Shown here in pieces: positions 1 through 9,048 of a stretch of DNA of 11,913 bases. The DNA is from Saprospiraceae bacterium (lineage in GTDB: Bacteria; Bacteroidota; Bacteroidia; Chitinophagales; Saprospiraceae), in NCBI GenBank assembly GCA_016710585.1, contig JADJVN010000048.1:1-11913 (forward strand), written 5' to 3'. The translations under genes and the position numbers were made by a program. Positions within the stretch are counted from its first letter, which is position 1. The number at the start of each line of letters is the position of its first letter. A model generated the notes under the pieces. It was given only the letters and a program-made list of their open reading frames with translations. It did not search any database and was not told the DNA's origin.

Positions 1-472
1 AAACTAGACATGCTAAAATGAAACTTTATCAACTTTACTGTAAAGCCAATTTGATCATTACTCTTCAAATCATTATACCCGATCGGTTTTCTCTATAAGC
101 AGTATCATCACTGCTGTGGGGATGGTTAATGAACTTTGGATTATGTACACCATGGTAATTATAAGACATCTTATTAATACTTTGGAAGCTACCAAAACCT
201 CCTATTAGTGAATTTTATATTTCAGCATCATCGCTTCTTTTAAAATTTTAGCATTATCCTTCCTAATGTTGATTGGTGTTGCTTTAATTGGAGAGGGATT
301 AAAATTCGATATTTTTAAAGGATACATTTACTTCTCTATGGCATTCTCCTTTATAGTAAATCTAATTCAAATTTATACTAACGCTGAGCCTAAATCAAAA
401 GAGAATAAAATTAATCATTATAAAATATTAAGCATATGCGTACTCATTCAAAAAGAAACTCCCGGCAACTAA
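1..472 (+). CDS. TerC-family integral membrane protein, 3' end, frameshifted
   Basis: This is the C-terminal part of a TerC/Alx-type multi-pass inner-membrane protein; the family is linked to metal ion (manganese, tellurium) homeostasis. Reading across frames, 85-134 gives SIITAVGMVNELWIMYTMVI, which matches the conserved TerC segment around S(I/V)ITAVGMV. From 266 one frame reads MLIGVALIGEGL and then KGYIYFSMAFSFIV, the typical last two membrane helices. The 5' end lies outside the window, and at least two indels fall between 135 and 265. The open frame runs to the stop at 472 and would overlap the next gene by 37 nt. A one-base error would move the real stop to one of the TAA codons between 412 and 431, so the exact end is uncertain. 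The family call is solid; the substrate is unknown. Confidence 0.8.
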
Positions 473-1086
473 CTCCAGAAACAGCACTTTAAATCTTAAA
501 AGGCAACCAGCGATTTACTAAATAATCTTAAAAATACAATCGCAACTTACTCCAACAAGTAAATGCTGGAAACTTCCTCCTGGTCAATTTCCTTTTGCAA
601 CCATCCTTAGCTGCTGTGTCCGATAGTCCGTACTTCAGCAGAACTTATTTTGACCAAGAAGTTGGGTGATATTTTTAGTATTAAATTGCGGAAATATTTT
701 GAACGAGGATATTTTAGACTGATGTGATTTCTAACTAAAAGTGTTGGAACAAAAGTGCTTCTGGTATTGGGACATACCAAATGTGGAAGGCTATGGTTTG
801 GAGCCTGTAATCTCATGTCGAAATAGGCAATCTTACCACAGCTATTAAAATAAGATCCAACCTACTGTTTTTGACAGAAAAAAACGAAAAACTTAAATGG
901 ATCAAATTCTGATTTTATATTAATGTCACTGAACTTAATGTCCATTTTAACGATAGAACATGTGAGAAGAGAAAGTCCAATAATTGCTGGAATTGACCAG
1001 TTAAGGTCTGAATCAAATGGTTGGTGGTCTATATGATGTAGAGACTGGGAAGTAAACTTCTATGAAGAATTTGCATCTGTAATTAG
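436..1086 (+). CDS. Beta-class carbonic anhydrase, frameshifted
   Basis: Zinc enzyme that interconverts CO2 and bicarbonate. The start at 436 gives MRTHSK..., followed by LTPETAL and, after a shift, a GNQRF-like segment, the usual N-terminus of Bacteroidota beta carbonic anhydrases. The first zinc motif CxDSR lies at about 612-631 and reads C-V-D-S-R-T-S-A-E once two extra C bases are removed. It is followed by LIFDQEVGDIFSI and an AGNILNEDIL-like segment. The second zinc site GHTKCG is intact at 770-787. Near the end come an HVRRESPII-like stretch, GGLYDVETGK and VNFYEEF (about 960-1070). The stop is taken near 1080-1086. The total of about 215 residues fits the family. There are at least eight frame breaks. 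It lies directly downstream of the TerC-family gene and is probably co-transcribed with it. Confidence 0.88.
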
Positions 1087-1236
1087 AGTTTACTCAATTG
1101 CTACAATAATTCATTCTTACAATTTGCGAAACTATATCTATTATTCACGATTATTGTGTTTACGAAATTACAACCCTGAAGTGATTAATAAATATAAAAT
1201 TCAACTTTCAAATTTGATGAATCCCCATTTGTAGTA

Positions 1237-1782
1237 ATAAAATTAATCCTGCAATACTGTATCTATATACTTGCAACATTCATTACTCTAATATCATGTA
1301 ATAGCAAAAGAAATCCGAATTAACAAATAATGACAGAAAAATGGAAGTTCACGCAACTAATGAGACTTTAAAGGAATCGACATTATTTCTGGTGAAATCG
1401 TAGAAAAAGCATTAACCAATTCGATGATATAGAATAAAAATCTAAAAAGAAGATTTTAAATTCGATGTTCTGTTCAAGACTATTTGTCAAATTCGCATGA
1501 ATCTGTCTGTAAAGAACAATTATTGAAATGTTCTGATCCTAATAAATTGATCAATCCAATTACAGTCAAAGGCTAGAAATAGTGCATGGTTTTGTTATGG
1601 ATACTTGCCCAAACAAAGCTTATGCCAAATCAAGAGGTGGATATTATGTCGTTATCTACAGCATTGAAGAATCAATAAGACTGCATTTAACCAAAGTTTA
1701 CAATCAAATTTATTTTGATTTATAGGCTCTTAAATCCGACGATATAAAATATAAGATAAATGGAATATAAACATCTTGGTAA
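1237..1782 (+). CDS. Putative lipoprotein of unknown function, frameshifted
   Basis: I do not recognise this protein. If the ATA at 1237 is a misread ATG, the frame gives a basic start, a hydrophobic stretch ILATFITLIS and then Cys (TGT 1297-1299). L-I-S-C is a good lipobox, so the product would be a lipidated envelope protein. After several breaks a coherent segment reappears at about 1585-1770: IVHGFVMDTCPNKAYAKSRG, then GYYVVIYSIEESIRLHLTKV, then a Lys/Asp-rich end. The stop is at 1768-1770, or at 1780-1782 if the first TAA is a misread CAA. That gives about 180 residues. Both the start and the internal path are uncertain, because the middle (1330-1580) has stops in all frames. The gene sits between carbonic anhydrase and ahcY on the same strand. 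Confidence 0.45.
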
Positions 1783-1872
1783 GTAATTGAATATAATAGA
1801 TAATTAGCTATCTTACTGCTATTTTGCGAAAGAAAAGAAAGAGAGAAGAAAGCGAAATTAAGTTCAAGTATT

Positions 1873-3191
1873 ATGGAGCAAGCAACAAGCACATTGCAGT
1901 ATAAAGTAAGGGATATCAGTTTGGCCAATGGTCGAAAAGAAATAGAACTGGCAGAGGCTGAAATGCCTGGTTCAGTGTCATTGCGTATTGAGCAATATGG
2001 CAAATCAAACCTCTGGCTGGAGCAAGAATAGCAGGATGTCTGCTATGATTCAAACGCAGTCGTAATCGAGACTTTGATGGAATTGGTACTTTGAAGTAAG
2101 CTGATCTGTGTAATATTTTCTCTACCAAGATCATGCAGCAGCGGCAATCACGGCAGCTGGTATTCCGATCTATCCGCTGAAAGGGTTGAATATTGAAGAA
2201 TTTGGTAGTATATAAGAGCCAAACATTATTTGCTTTCTCAGACAATCAACCGCACTAAATATGATCCTTGATGATGGTCGCGGTTTAATTCATCCGTTTA
2301 GACGAAATATCCTGAATTAGTGGCAAGGATCCGTGGCATTTCTGAAGAAACAACAACAGGCGTCCACAGATTATATGAAAGAGTGACCAAGGAACTCTTC
2401 CTCTTCCAGCAATCAATATCAACAGTTTATGTGACTAAATCAAAATTCGACAATAAATACGGATGTAAGGAATCATGTGTTGAGATGCAATGAAGAGCTA
2501 CAGACAAAAAGACCGCATGGAAGAAGTTACTGTCATTTAATGATTAGTGAAACAGCGGTAGTTCTGCTGGCTCTTAGAGGCGCTGGATGTCGTGTGATCG
2601 TAACAGAGATTGATCCTATCTAACGCACTTCAAAGCTGCTATGGGACGGATTTCAAGTCATGAAAATGAAGATGCAGTAAAAGCAGCCAACATCATCTGT
2701 TGACAGCTACTGGAAATTGTGATATATCATCATGATGAATATTTCAAATTGATGAAAGACAAACTGTAGTGTGCAATATTGGACATTTTGACATAATGAA
2801 ATAGATATTGTAGTTTGAACGATAACTGGGAAAATCAAAGTAGAAATAAAGCCACAGGTAGATAAGTATACAGTCGATGGAAAAGACATCATACTGCTTG
2901 CTGAAGGTAGACTAGTGAATCTGGGTTGTGCGACAGGTCACCCTTCATTCATGATGATTAATTCATTCACTAATCAATGTTTAGCACAGCTAGAACTTTG
3001 GCAGAGTAAGCCAATATGAAAATAAAGTGTATATGCTCCCTAAGCATCTTGATATGAGCAAATGTAAGATTACACCTTGCAAAATAGATTAATAGAAGAG
3101 CTTGCGAAGAACTTAATAAAAAACAGCTACGTTACATCGGCGCATAGCTCACAAGACATAGACCATATATAATGAATACTACAGATATTAA
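1873..3191 (+). CDS. ahcY: S-adenosylhomocysteinase (adenosylhomocysteinase), heavily frameshifted
   Basis: NAD-dependent cytosolic enzyme that splits S-adenosylhomocysteine into adenosine and homocysteine and so keeps the methyl cycle running. The start at 1873 gives MEQATSTLQYKVRDISLANG with a purine-rich stretch about 20-45 nt upstream. In order, crossing frames, I read PLAGARIAGCL, ICNIFSTKDHAAAAITAAGI, IRGISEETTTGVHRLYE, KSKFDNKYGCKES, a badly garbled GxGDxGKGS NAD loop (about 2540-2575), RGAGCRVIVTEIDPI, IIDEYFKLMKDKTVVCNIGH, NLGCATGHPSFMM, KVYMLPKHLD, and finally a PYK/NEYYRY end at 3191. The length of about 440 residues is normal for the family. I count roughly twenty indels plus substitutions. 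All conserved blocks are present in the right order, so this looks like sequencing error in a working gene. A terminator follows 21 nt downstream. Confidence 0.93.
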
Positions 3192-3212
3192 TTTAAAAAT
3201 TTATAGTGAAAT

Positions 3213-3243
3213 AAAGCCATGCAAAAATTTGTATGGCTTTTTA
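3213..3243 (+). terminator. Rho-independent terminator of ahcY
   Basis: The hairpin arms are AAAGCCATGC (3213-3222) and GTATGGCTTT (3231-3240), 10 bp with one G-U pair and an 8-nt loop. The T-run continues from the 3' arm (TTTTT, 3238-3242). It lies 21 nt after the ahcY stop. Confidence 0.85.
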
Positions 3244-3332
3244 GTTTATAATAGTTGACACTAATATTATGTTAAAAGAATATAAAAATTTCATTGATAT
3301 AGTTAAATTTTTATCTTTATAAAAAATTAGCT

Positions 3333-4629
3333 ATGAAAAAAGGAAATCTATTGTTGCTTTCGTTTCTATTCTATTTTATTGCATCCAACTTTGGCCAGAA
3401 CCTCATCTGGAGTGATACATTCACTGTACCTTCAGATGCCCAGGTGATAAAAACTTTCAAAGAGAAAATACTCATTGCTGGATCTTTGAAAGTGAAGAAA
3501 GATTCACTTTTTGTTACCTTATATGACACTGATGGAAACCGATTGAAACTTATAAAGTATTTGACCATTTTAATTTTTTTTCCGATTCACTAGTTGAACA
3601 AGAAAACGGAAATTTTTTTATTCTCTTATAGTGGTAATTTTGAAAATAAATTCTAGTCTAGAGACATATTTCTGTTGCCATTTCTACTAACATTAACATA
3701 AGAAATTCCTTTTATCATAAAGATGAAATAATAATTTTTAGACTACAGAAGAAATTATTACTTGAATTCGAACACATTTCAAACTATTTCAATTGATTCA
3801 ATTCCTGCAAATCAAACAAATTGGCATTTCTCTATTTGAAAACAAGGATACTATTTTGATCTAAAAATAGTCTCATTACACTGTCATAAAAAGCTCAACA
3901 GACTATCTACAAGTTCAATAATATTGATTCAATGTATCAAATTTCAAAGACTTTCCTCTGACAAATGGATATATTATTAATTGGTTATCGCTTGAGAAAT
4001 TAAACACAAAGTCAGAAGCACTATCTTATCGTATTAGCCAAACAGGGTAAGCTCTTATGGTCGCAGAAATTTATTTATCATAATTTTAACTAATAGATTT
4101 ATTTCTTATAAATTATTAAATCATGTGACAGAAAAACTAAAAATGGTGACCTTTTATTTCGGGTACTAAAGGCTATTACACCTGGTGGACCAATAAGTAA
4201 AATATTATTGTAAACTGGATTTAAAGGGAAAAATATTGTCAGATAAGAACTTTGAGTTTTGTTCAGAGGAAACTCAGAAATGGAACTGCTGAATTGAATA
4301 ATGAAATTTATATCACGCAACTGTTTGTCTTTCAGATATCCGGAGGACAAGATCGCTGTGTTAGTAAGTTAAGACAATACTATTTCAAAGATAGATCAAC
4401 ATAAGTCTCCTTCAATCACCATTTCACCAAATCCATCATTCGGTGGCTTGACAATCGATTTTCATCAACAAAAATGGGTTAACAAGTCCAGTTGTTCTCT
4501 TCATTTGGAAAACTTATAAAATCAATTGACATAAAAAATGAGGACAAATTAGCGTTACAACTTGCAGATTTACATTCTGGCATTTATTTCGTTCATTGCA
4601 CTATATATCGACGGAAAGGTCAACCATAA
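3333..4629 (+). CDS. Secreted protein with T9SS type A C-terminal sorting domain, frameshifted
   Basis: Secreted or surface-anchored protein of unknown function. The N-terminus has a clear signal peptide (MKK, then LLLLSFLFYFIASNFG, with cleavage probable before the Gln that follows). The body carries repeated beta-strand-like segments, for example KILIAGSLKVKKDSLFVTLY at about 3466-3527 and KHYLIVLAKQGKLLWSQKF at about 4015-4070, which recall the beta-propeller-like bodies of many T9SS cargo proteins. The C-terminus (about 4405-4629) reads SPSITISPNPSFGGLTIDF, then after a shift FSSFGKLIKSIDI and LQLADLHSGIYFVHC, ending RRKGQP-stop at 4627-4629. That PNP(S/T)xG ... G.L ... L..GIY.V pattern is the type A sorting signal recognised by the T9SS machinery. 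The total is about 430 residues with many indels. The gene is convergent with the DUF6428 gene, whose stop lies 29 nt away. Confidence 0.82.
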
Positions 4630-4658
4630 AAAATGGATAAAAATTGAAAACAAAAATA

Positions 4659-5120
4659 TTAACAGCAAGATCCATTCGGTGTGCAACAATTGTACGCCAT
4701 GTAAAATTTCAACAAATTGGCTTTTCTCATACTTTGAGGAATTCACAAGCATCTTCTGCCAGACAAGCAGTTGCCTTATTAGTCAGGATAAATTTTCTCC
4801 ATTAAATTCAAGCACCATATTTTCCAATAGTCTCTGCTTGATATTCTACTCTATTTCTTCTCTACAGTTCCCAACTTACTTTCAGAGTTCTATGATTTTC
4901 GAAATTTAGCGGTAATAATTTATGCCACATCTGTAGATTCCCAAAGCTGAAATCCGACTTTTCTTTCAAAGCGTATCGTTCCACCACAGTATATATGGCA
5001 CTTTTTATCCACTTGTCCCTTCATTAATGAAAATGAGAAGGAATACTTTTGCCATTTTCCAAAAACGATATTGATGTCTTCTAATTTTTCCAGAACGAGT
5101 TTAAATTCAGGTAATTTCAT
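4659..5120 (-). CDS. DUF6428-family protein with Cys-rich tail, frameshifted
   Basis: Small cytosolic protein of a family with no assigned function (as I recall it, DUF6428). The start at 5120 gives MKLPEFKLVLEKLEDINIVF. It is followed by KCHIYCGGTIRFERKVGFQL and WESTDVA (to 4920), matching the family pattern of a short acidic helix, then (F/H)IDCGGT and (V/K)xFQLW. After a break at about 4922 the sequence resumes as HKLLPLNFEN, then YQAETIGKYG, FNGENFILTNKATACLAEDA, and ends NCCTPNGSCC-stop with the TAA at 4659-4661. The length of about 153 residues is usual. The Cys-Cys pairs at the end suggest metal or metalloid binding; that is an inference. I believe relatives often sit near arsenic-resistance genes, but none is visible here. 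The gene starts 5 nt after the BatE-like stop and is probably in the same operon. Confidence 0.72.
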
Positions 5121-5125
5121 TTTAC

Positions 5126-5839
5126 TTATTTAATATATTCAATGTTTGCACCTTTTGTCCAGCCGCTTTCAAAATTTCTATTTTCCAATTTTAGCCATTC
5201 TCCAATCTCGTCTTTAATCTTTAACACATTACCTGGAGTTAAAGTCAGACCAATTCAGAAGCTTCATCTGGTGACTTTCTCAGCCCACCTTCTTTCATCA
5301 TGACCACTGTATCATTTAAGTTCAAATAATACTGACGATGAAGAGCAAGACTAAACAGACAATACTTAAGACTAAAACAAGATTTTTTTAAAATATGGTT
5401 TCCTATTTTTTATAATAAAGTATGATATAGAATGATAATAAAAAACTAAAACCTAGAAGCCAAACAATGGCTTGAAAACTAAACAAGATATATTTATAAT
5501 AACGTACCAAGTAAAATTCTGGAAGAATAAATTCTTCAATATTTGTACTTTTATTTGCCTGATTCAAGGCTTTTTACAGATCTCGCAATTGGGCTCTAAT
5601 TTCAACGCTATCTCCTGATTCAAGATTGCTTTGGGCCATTGTCTTAATTGATAATATGCAAGACCAATATTATAATTTATTTTGAATTTCTTCCCTGAAT
5701 ACTTTCTAACTCTAACCATGCTGTAATTGTTGTCATATTTTCCTTCTTGATATAGTGCAATACCTTTATCTGGCTGTTGCCCCTGAGCAATATTCAGTGT
5801 CATAAAAACACAAATCAATATCTTAATTGAGCATTTCAT
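5126..5839 (-). CDS. BatE-like TPR and SH3 domain membrane protein, frameshifted
   Basis: Envelope protein resembling BatE of the Bacteroidota Bat (aerotolerance) systems. From the start at 5839 it reads MKCSIKILICVFMTLNIAQG, a signal peptide, and then ALYQEGKYD and NYNIGLAYYQLRQWPKAILN with IALKLEPNCEI (about residues 25-85), a tetratricopeptide repeat region. After a break near 5570 two membrane segments follow, ILFSFQAIVWLLGFSFLLSF and SIVCLVLLFIVSII, and then a bacterial SH3-type domain: MMKEGGLRKSPDEASE, LTPGNVLKIKDEIGEWLKLE and SGWTKGANIEYIK, with the stop at 5126-5128. The order TPR, two membrane helices, SH3 and the length of about 237 residues match BatE. The usual BatA-D partners are absent. 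It begins 3 nt after the OstA-like stop, so the two are surely co-transcribed. Confidence 0.78.
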
Positions 5840-5842
5840 TAT

Positions 5843-7665
5843 TTACTCAATAATTTCTTCAAATGTTTTAGGTCTCTCAGCATCACGTGGATTATAGCCT
5901 TCCAAAGTTTTCAATTTTCCTTTACTAATTGGCATCATTTGACCTTCTGGCTTAGTAAAAAAATCAATATTATTCACCTGCTCCAAACTATCAAAATGCA
6001 TGATCATGCTACTACATTGTATGTAATTTGAACCAATATAAGCTTTGCTATCATCTTGGATAAAATAAACAGATTCAGAATTCCCTTTGATTAAAACTCA
6101 TTCAATTTTCTACAAAATCTGCTGTGATATTTCTTCCTTTAATTTGGTTTTCTAAACTTTTCGCAGATTGATTTAAAATAAATCCATTGTCATAAAGTTA
6201 GAATTTGCCGTATCGATTTAAATGTTAAAAACATATCGATGGTATCTCCAGAAAATTGAGTAGTGTCTGACCATAATACTGGAGTGCCCATCAAACTAAA
6301 CTATGGAGTCCTTACCATGATAGACTAATGAATCACAAAGTCCTTGGATCCTATTGCTCCAGATCTTTCATTTCTAAATGTCTCTCAAAACTTGAAATGT
6401 ATCTTGCAATCTTACTATTTTCTCAGAATAAAGACTATCTGCAGCAAGGAATAAGGTATCATTATCTAGTCGCGTAGGAAATATAAGGACGATGGCCCTT
6501 TGCTTGAAATTTTTGTTCTTTTTATTATAAAACAAAGTATCGCAATAGATGGAATATCCTGCTGAACTATCGTACTATTACATTTCCACAGCCCCTTTCC
6601 TTGGTCTGAATCACCGCTGTACAAGTTGATTACCAGTAATCTTTCGCGCTCCTTCAGTGACATCTGTTCGCCCTGAGACTTCAAGGCTTGTGTAGATCTA
6701 TTAAAATTTTATTTCGTCTCCTTTTAAGGTGCGATCGCCTTCTTTATAAAAGCATCTTTGTATAGGTATACCCAATTCGTTTTTTTCATTAAAATGAATA
6801 CTATCTCCTCTGCTTCTTTAAAGACTATCCTAATCCATGCATTAGTCTTTAGTCCGATCGTGCCTTCCTTCGAATTGTAATTAAATATTTTCAGCCTCAG
6901 CCATCTGACTTCCTCGTCTATATCTCGGATAATTCCCAAATAAGAGTTCTCCGTTTTACATCGTGATATCCTTTTTCAGTATAAATTTCAAGATCATTTT
7001 CTTGAATAGAAGTTAGTCCTGTAAACCTTACCCGTTCTTGTTTTGCATCATATACTAAGAATCTGCAAACAAGGTCATTCCACGATCCATTAATACAATG
7101 ACGCTATCCTTAAAGAATGCCTGTTCTTGCTTTGCAAAATAATAACCTCGCCGACTTTTAGATTTACACCTTGTGCAAACAATTGTGCACTAGTATAATA
7201 AGACGCGATTCTGGTTTTAAGATCATAATTCAGATTATTGGTAATAAAGTCTTTCCTTATGCTTTTACATGACATTTCCAATAAAATCTGCTTTCTGTAT
7301 ATTTCCATCATAATCTAACGTATCCCCAAAAAATCTCGAAGACTATCACTTTCGACTATCCTCACATTACCTATAGCCCTCACTTTTTTCCTTCTATAAC
7401 AGCAGAGTCACATAATAAAAATAGCTTATTGTGCTTTAACTATGACACTATCACTGAGATATTGGAACTCTTTTCCATCAAATCTCAAATCGAAAAAGAT
7501 CTGCATGAACGACATATACTTTATCTACAAATTGTCCTGAACTGGACTCTGCGCCATTCCCGCTATCAAGCAGCCAAAAGACAAACAATAAAGTGAATGA
7601 TTCTGTTCCTTAACATCAAAAAAATAACAACTTATGCTAAAAAGGAAATTTATCATTTTGTTCAT
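5843..7665 (-). CDS. OstA-like (LptA/OstA superfamily) envelope protein, frameshifted
   Basis: Periplasmic protein of the Bacteroidota OstA-like family, related to LptA/LptD N-domains, which are thought to take part in lipopolysaccharide transport. The start at 7665 reads MNKMINFLFSISCYFF and leads into a broken signal region. Then come FVDKVYVVHADLFRFE, EFQYLSDSVIV, LLCDSAVIEGKKVRAIGNVR and FGDTLDYDGN. Next are NNLNYDLKTRIASYYTSAQL (about 7200-7250) and GYYFAKQEQAFFKDSVIVLM, then YIDEEVRWLRLKIFNYNSKE (about 6870-6930). The C-terminal half reads SLVYHGKDSIV, VLWSDTTQFSGDTIDMFLTF, NQIKGRNITADFVEN, SKAYIGSNYIQCSSMIMHFD and EGYNPRDAERPKTFEEIIE-stop. These repeated short strands with D-S/D-T turns are diagnostic of the beta-jellyroll OstA fold. 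The length of about 605 residues fits the family. There are many indels throughout. It is the first gene of a minus-strand run with BatE-like and DUF6428 genes. Confidence 0.88.
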
Positions 7666-7694
7666 AATTAAGTGAAGTCCTATTTTATTAAATC

Positions 7695-7724
7695 CAAATT
7701 ATAATCCCAATAATCTCATCAAAA
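7695..7724 (-). promoter_or_regulatory. Possible Bacteroidota-type promoter for the OstA-like gene
   Basis: On the minus strand TTTTG (7720-7724) is followed after 16 nt by TATAATTTG (7695-7703), close to the TTTG ... TAnnTTTG pattern but with one extra base in the -7 box. It lies 30 nt upstream of the ATG at 7665 in the divergent intergenic region. Given the error rate here, the spacing may be off by a base. Confidence 0.4.
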
Positions 7725-7748
7725 CCTAGTTCAGATGAAAAAATTATG

Positions 7749-7756
7749 TACGTTTG
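7749..7756 (+). promoter_or_regulatory. -7 box (TAnnTTTG) upstream of the DUF4293 gene
   Basis: TACGTTTG is a perfect match to the Bacteroidota primary sigma -7 consensus TAnnTTTG, 19 nt before the ATG at 7776. No convincing -33 TTTG is visible at the expected distance; TTCAG near 7728 is the nearest candidate. Confidence 0.5.
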
Positions 7757-7775
7757 GGCTTAAATTCAAATTGAC

Positions 7776-8202
7776 ATGATTCAACGCATTCAAACACTTT
7801 GGTTATTACTTTCTGCTATAGGTTTTGGCCTAAATATGTTGCCGAATATCTTTTACTAAAAACTAAAACTGTGGGTACTGATCTTCTCTCAGACCAATTA
7901 CTTCAAGTAACAGAGTCAAATTTAACTTGGTAGGAACAATTTTAGCTATATTAATGGTATTAATTGCTATCTTTCTATATAAAGGAGCTACTTCAGTTGA
8001 TTTTATCCAATCCAGCTTCCATCATCTTTATATTATTAGCGCTTGGTTCCGCGATTTGGTATTGTCAGCAACAGGGAAGGTAGGTGAAATTGAACCTGGG
8101 ATTGGTATTATTTCGGGCCTTTTTGGCAATTATTATGATATGGTTGGCATCGAGCTATAAAAAAGATGGCAACCTGGTAAAATCATGGATAGATTAAGAT
8201 AA
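7776..8202 (+). CDS. DUF4293-family four-helix membrane protein, frameshifted
   Basis: Small Bacteroidota-specific inner-membrane protein of unknown function. The start at 7776 gives MIQRIQTLWLLLSAIGFGLN, the characteristic MIQRIQT opening that leads into membrane helix 1. After shifts the other helices read LVGTILAILMVLIAIFLYKG (about 7927-7986), IIFILLALGSAIWYC (about 8025-8070) and FLAIIMIWLASSY (about 8120-8160). The end reads KKDGNLVKS then MDRLR-stop (8200-8202), which matches the conserved family terminus after one missing base. The length of about 141 residues is normal. Members are, as far as I recall, often close to rho; here the next gene is rpsT on the same strand. At least four frame breaks are needed. 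Confidence 0.82.
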
Positions 8203-8214
8203 TTTAAAAATAGT

Positions 8215-8244
8215 TTTGCCAAAAATCAAAAATGTACTATTTTG
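8215..8244 (+). promoter_or_regulatory. Possible promoter of rpsT
   Basis: TTTG at 8215-8218 and TATTTTG at 8238-8244 are separated by 19 nt and lie 22 nt upstream of the rpsT ATG. The -7 box lacks one base of TAnnTTTG. Followed by the purine-rich AAAAAGAG (8255-8262) next to the start codon. Confidence 0.35.
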
Positions 8245-8266
8245 CCGTCCTTTTAAAAAGAGAATT

Positions 8267-8518
8267 ATGGCAAATCATAAATCATCATTGAAACGTATCC
8301 GCCAAAACATCGTTACGAGGATTGGCGAACAGATATTACAAAAATCTGCAAGAACTGCGATCCAAAACTAAAAGAAATGGAATCAAAAGCAGACGCAGTA
8401 AGGTTTCCACCCAAAGTAGTAGGAATGATTGATCGATTATCAAAGAAAAACACTTGGCATAAGAATAAAGCTGCCAACTTAAAAAGTGCTTGATGACAAG
8501 AATAGAAAGATGGCATAA
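8267..8518 (+). CDS. rpsT: 30S ribosomal protein S20, frameshifted
   Basis: Primary 16S rRNA-binding protein of the small ribosomal subunit. From the ATG at 8267 the frame reads MANHKSSLKRIRQNIV, the textbook S20 opening (MANHKSAxKRIR). Following small shifts come NRYYK, KSARTAIQ, KEMESKADAV, PKVVGMIDRLSKKNTWHKNK and KAANLKSAL, matching the S20 core PKV...IDRLAKKNxxHKNKAANLKS. The last frame gives DDKNRKMA-stop with TAA at 8516-8518. The total of about 83 residues is right for S20. The downstream terminator begins only 18 nt later, which rules out the longer frames that read through it. At least four indels in 250 nt of an essential gene is a strong sign of sequencing error. Confidence 0.9.
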
Positions 8519-8536
8519 GCAAATCTGCTTAAAGAT

Positions 8537-8575
8537 AAAAAATCGTGCAAATGAGTAATTGTTGCACGATTTTTT
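8537..8575 (+). terminator. Strong Rho-independent terminator of rpsT
   Basis: The 14-nt arms AAAAAATCGTGCAA (8537-8550) and TTGCACGATTTTTT (8562-8575) pair perfectly around an 11-nt loop. The T-run is built into the 3' arm, and the A-run opposite makes it potentially bidirectional. Confidence 0.93.
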
Positions 8576-8701
8576 GTTAAATCTCGTGGTCAGTTTAACC
8601 CAAGATCCACATTAGAATTGACCTACATGAAAATCTGACTTGATATTTGTTATTTGTTCATTCGAATAAAGTCTAATGCGAAATTTTGAGCTTAAAAAAA
8701 T

Positions 8702-8726
8702 AAAAAGTCATGAATTACGACTTTTT
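8702..8726. terminator. Hairpin, possible bidirectional terminator
   Basis: AAAAAGTC (8702-8709) and GACTTTTT (8719-8726) form an 8-bp stem with a 9-nt loop. On the plus strand the arm ends in TTTTT. On the minus strand it is followed by ATTTTTTT, so it would work better for minus-strand transcripts such as one covering 8851-8982. Confidence 0.5.
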
Positions 8727-8850
8727 GGTCTTTAGAACCCAAAGATTCCAATAATTTTATTAAAATCAAGATGGAATTAAAATTACGACACAGTCAGGGA
8801 TCATAATTTGTGTGTAGTTTAAATTTTCTATTAACAATCAACCTTCGGAT

Positions 8851-8982
8851 CTATTTTTGGAAAATTTCTAAGTTGTATTTTGAGTTTTTAAATTTAATTT
8901 GAAACAACAGTTCTGTTTCATTTTCTCCAAGCTCTTTGATTAATCCAATAAAAATTTCAATTGGATAAATTATTTTAATCAT
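8851..8982 (-). CDS. Small ORF of 43 codons, unrecognised
   Basis: The frame opens with MIKIIYPIEIFIGLIKELGE, continues with ETELLFQIKFKNSKYNLEIF and stops at TAG 8851-8853. A one-base shift near the end would extend it by FPKIDPKVDC to a stop near 8836. There is no match to a family I know and no obvious ribosome binding site, although Bacteroidota often lack one. It looks more protein-like than the surroundings and has a hairpin about 125 nt downstream. It could equally be chance in AT-rich DNA. Confidence 0.25.
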   Translation of the reverse strand: MIKIIYPIEIFIGLIKELGENETELLFQIKFKNSKYNLEIFQK

Positions 8983-9048
8983 TTTTAATCACTTGGATCA
9001 AACGTTGTATTAAGTAATTTAGGGTGTTCTCATAGTGTTATTATTAAG

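Noticed and set aside
1710..2245. Two minus-strand ORFs of 97 and 109 residues
   Set aside because: They lie opposite the lipoprotein end and ahcY and show no protein-like motifs; they are shadows.
2540..2600. Deletion of the NAD-binding glycine loop in ahcY
   Set aside because: A careful codon walk finds a degraded Y-x-D-x-x-K-G-S remnant of the right length, so it is substitutions and indels, not a clean deletion.
1873..3191. Real pseudogene of ahcY
   Set aside because: All conserved blocks and the YRY terminus are present in order, and the neighbouring essential rpsT shows the same damage, so sequencing error is more likely than decay.
3255..3286. Sigma70-like TTGACA ... TATAAA upstream of the T9SS gene
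   Set aside because: The spacing is 20 nt and Bacteroidota promoters use a different consensus; in AT-rich DNA this is easily chance.
4562..4909. Plus-strand ORF of 115 residues
   Set aside because: It covers the sense end of the T9SS protein in a wrong frame and the antisense of the DUF6428 gene, both of which have clear homology signals.
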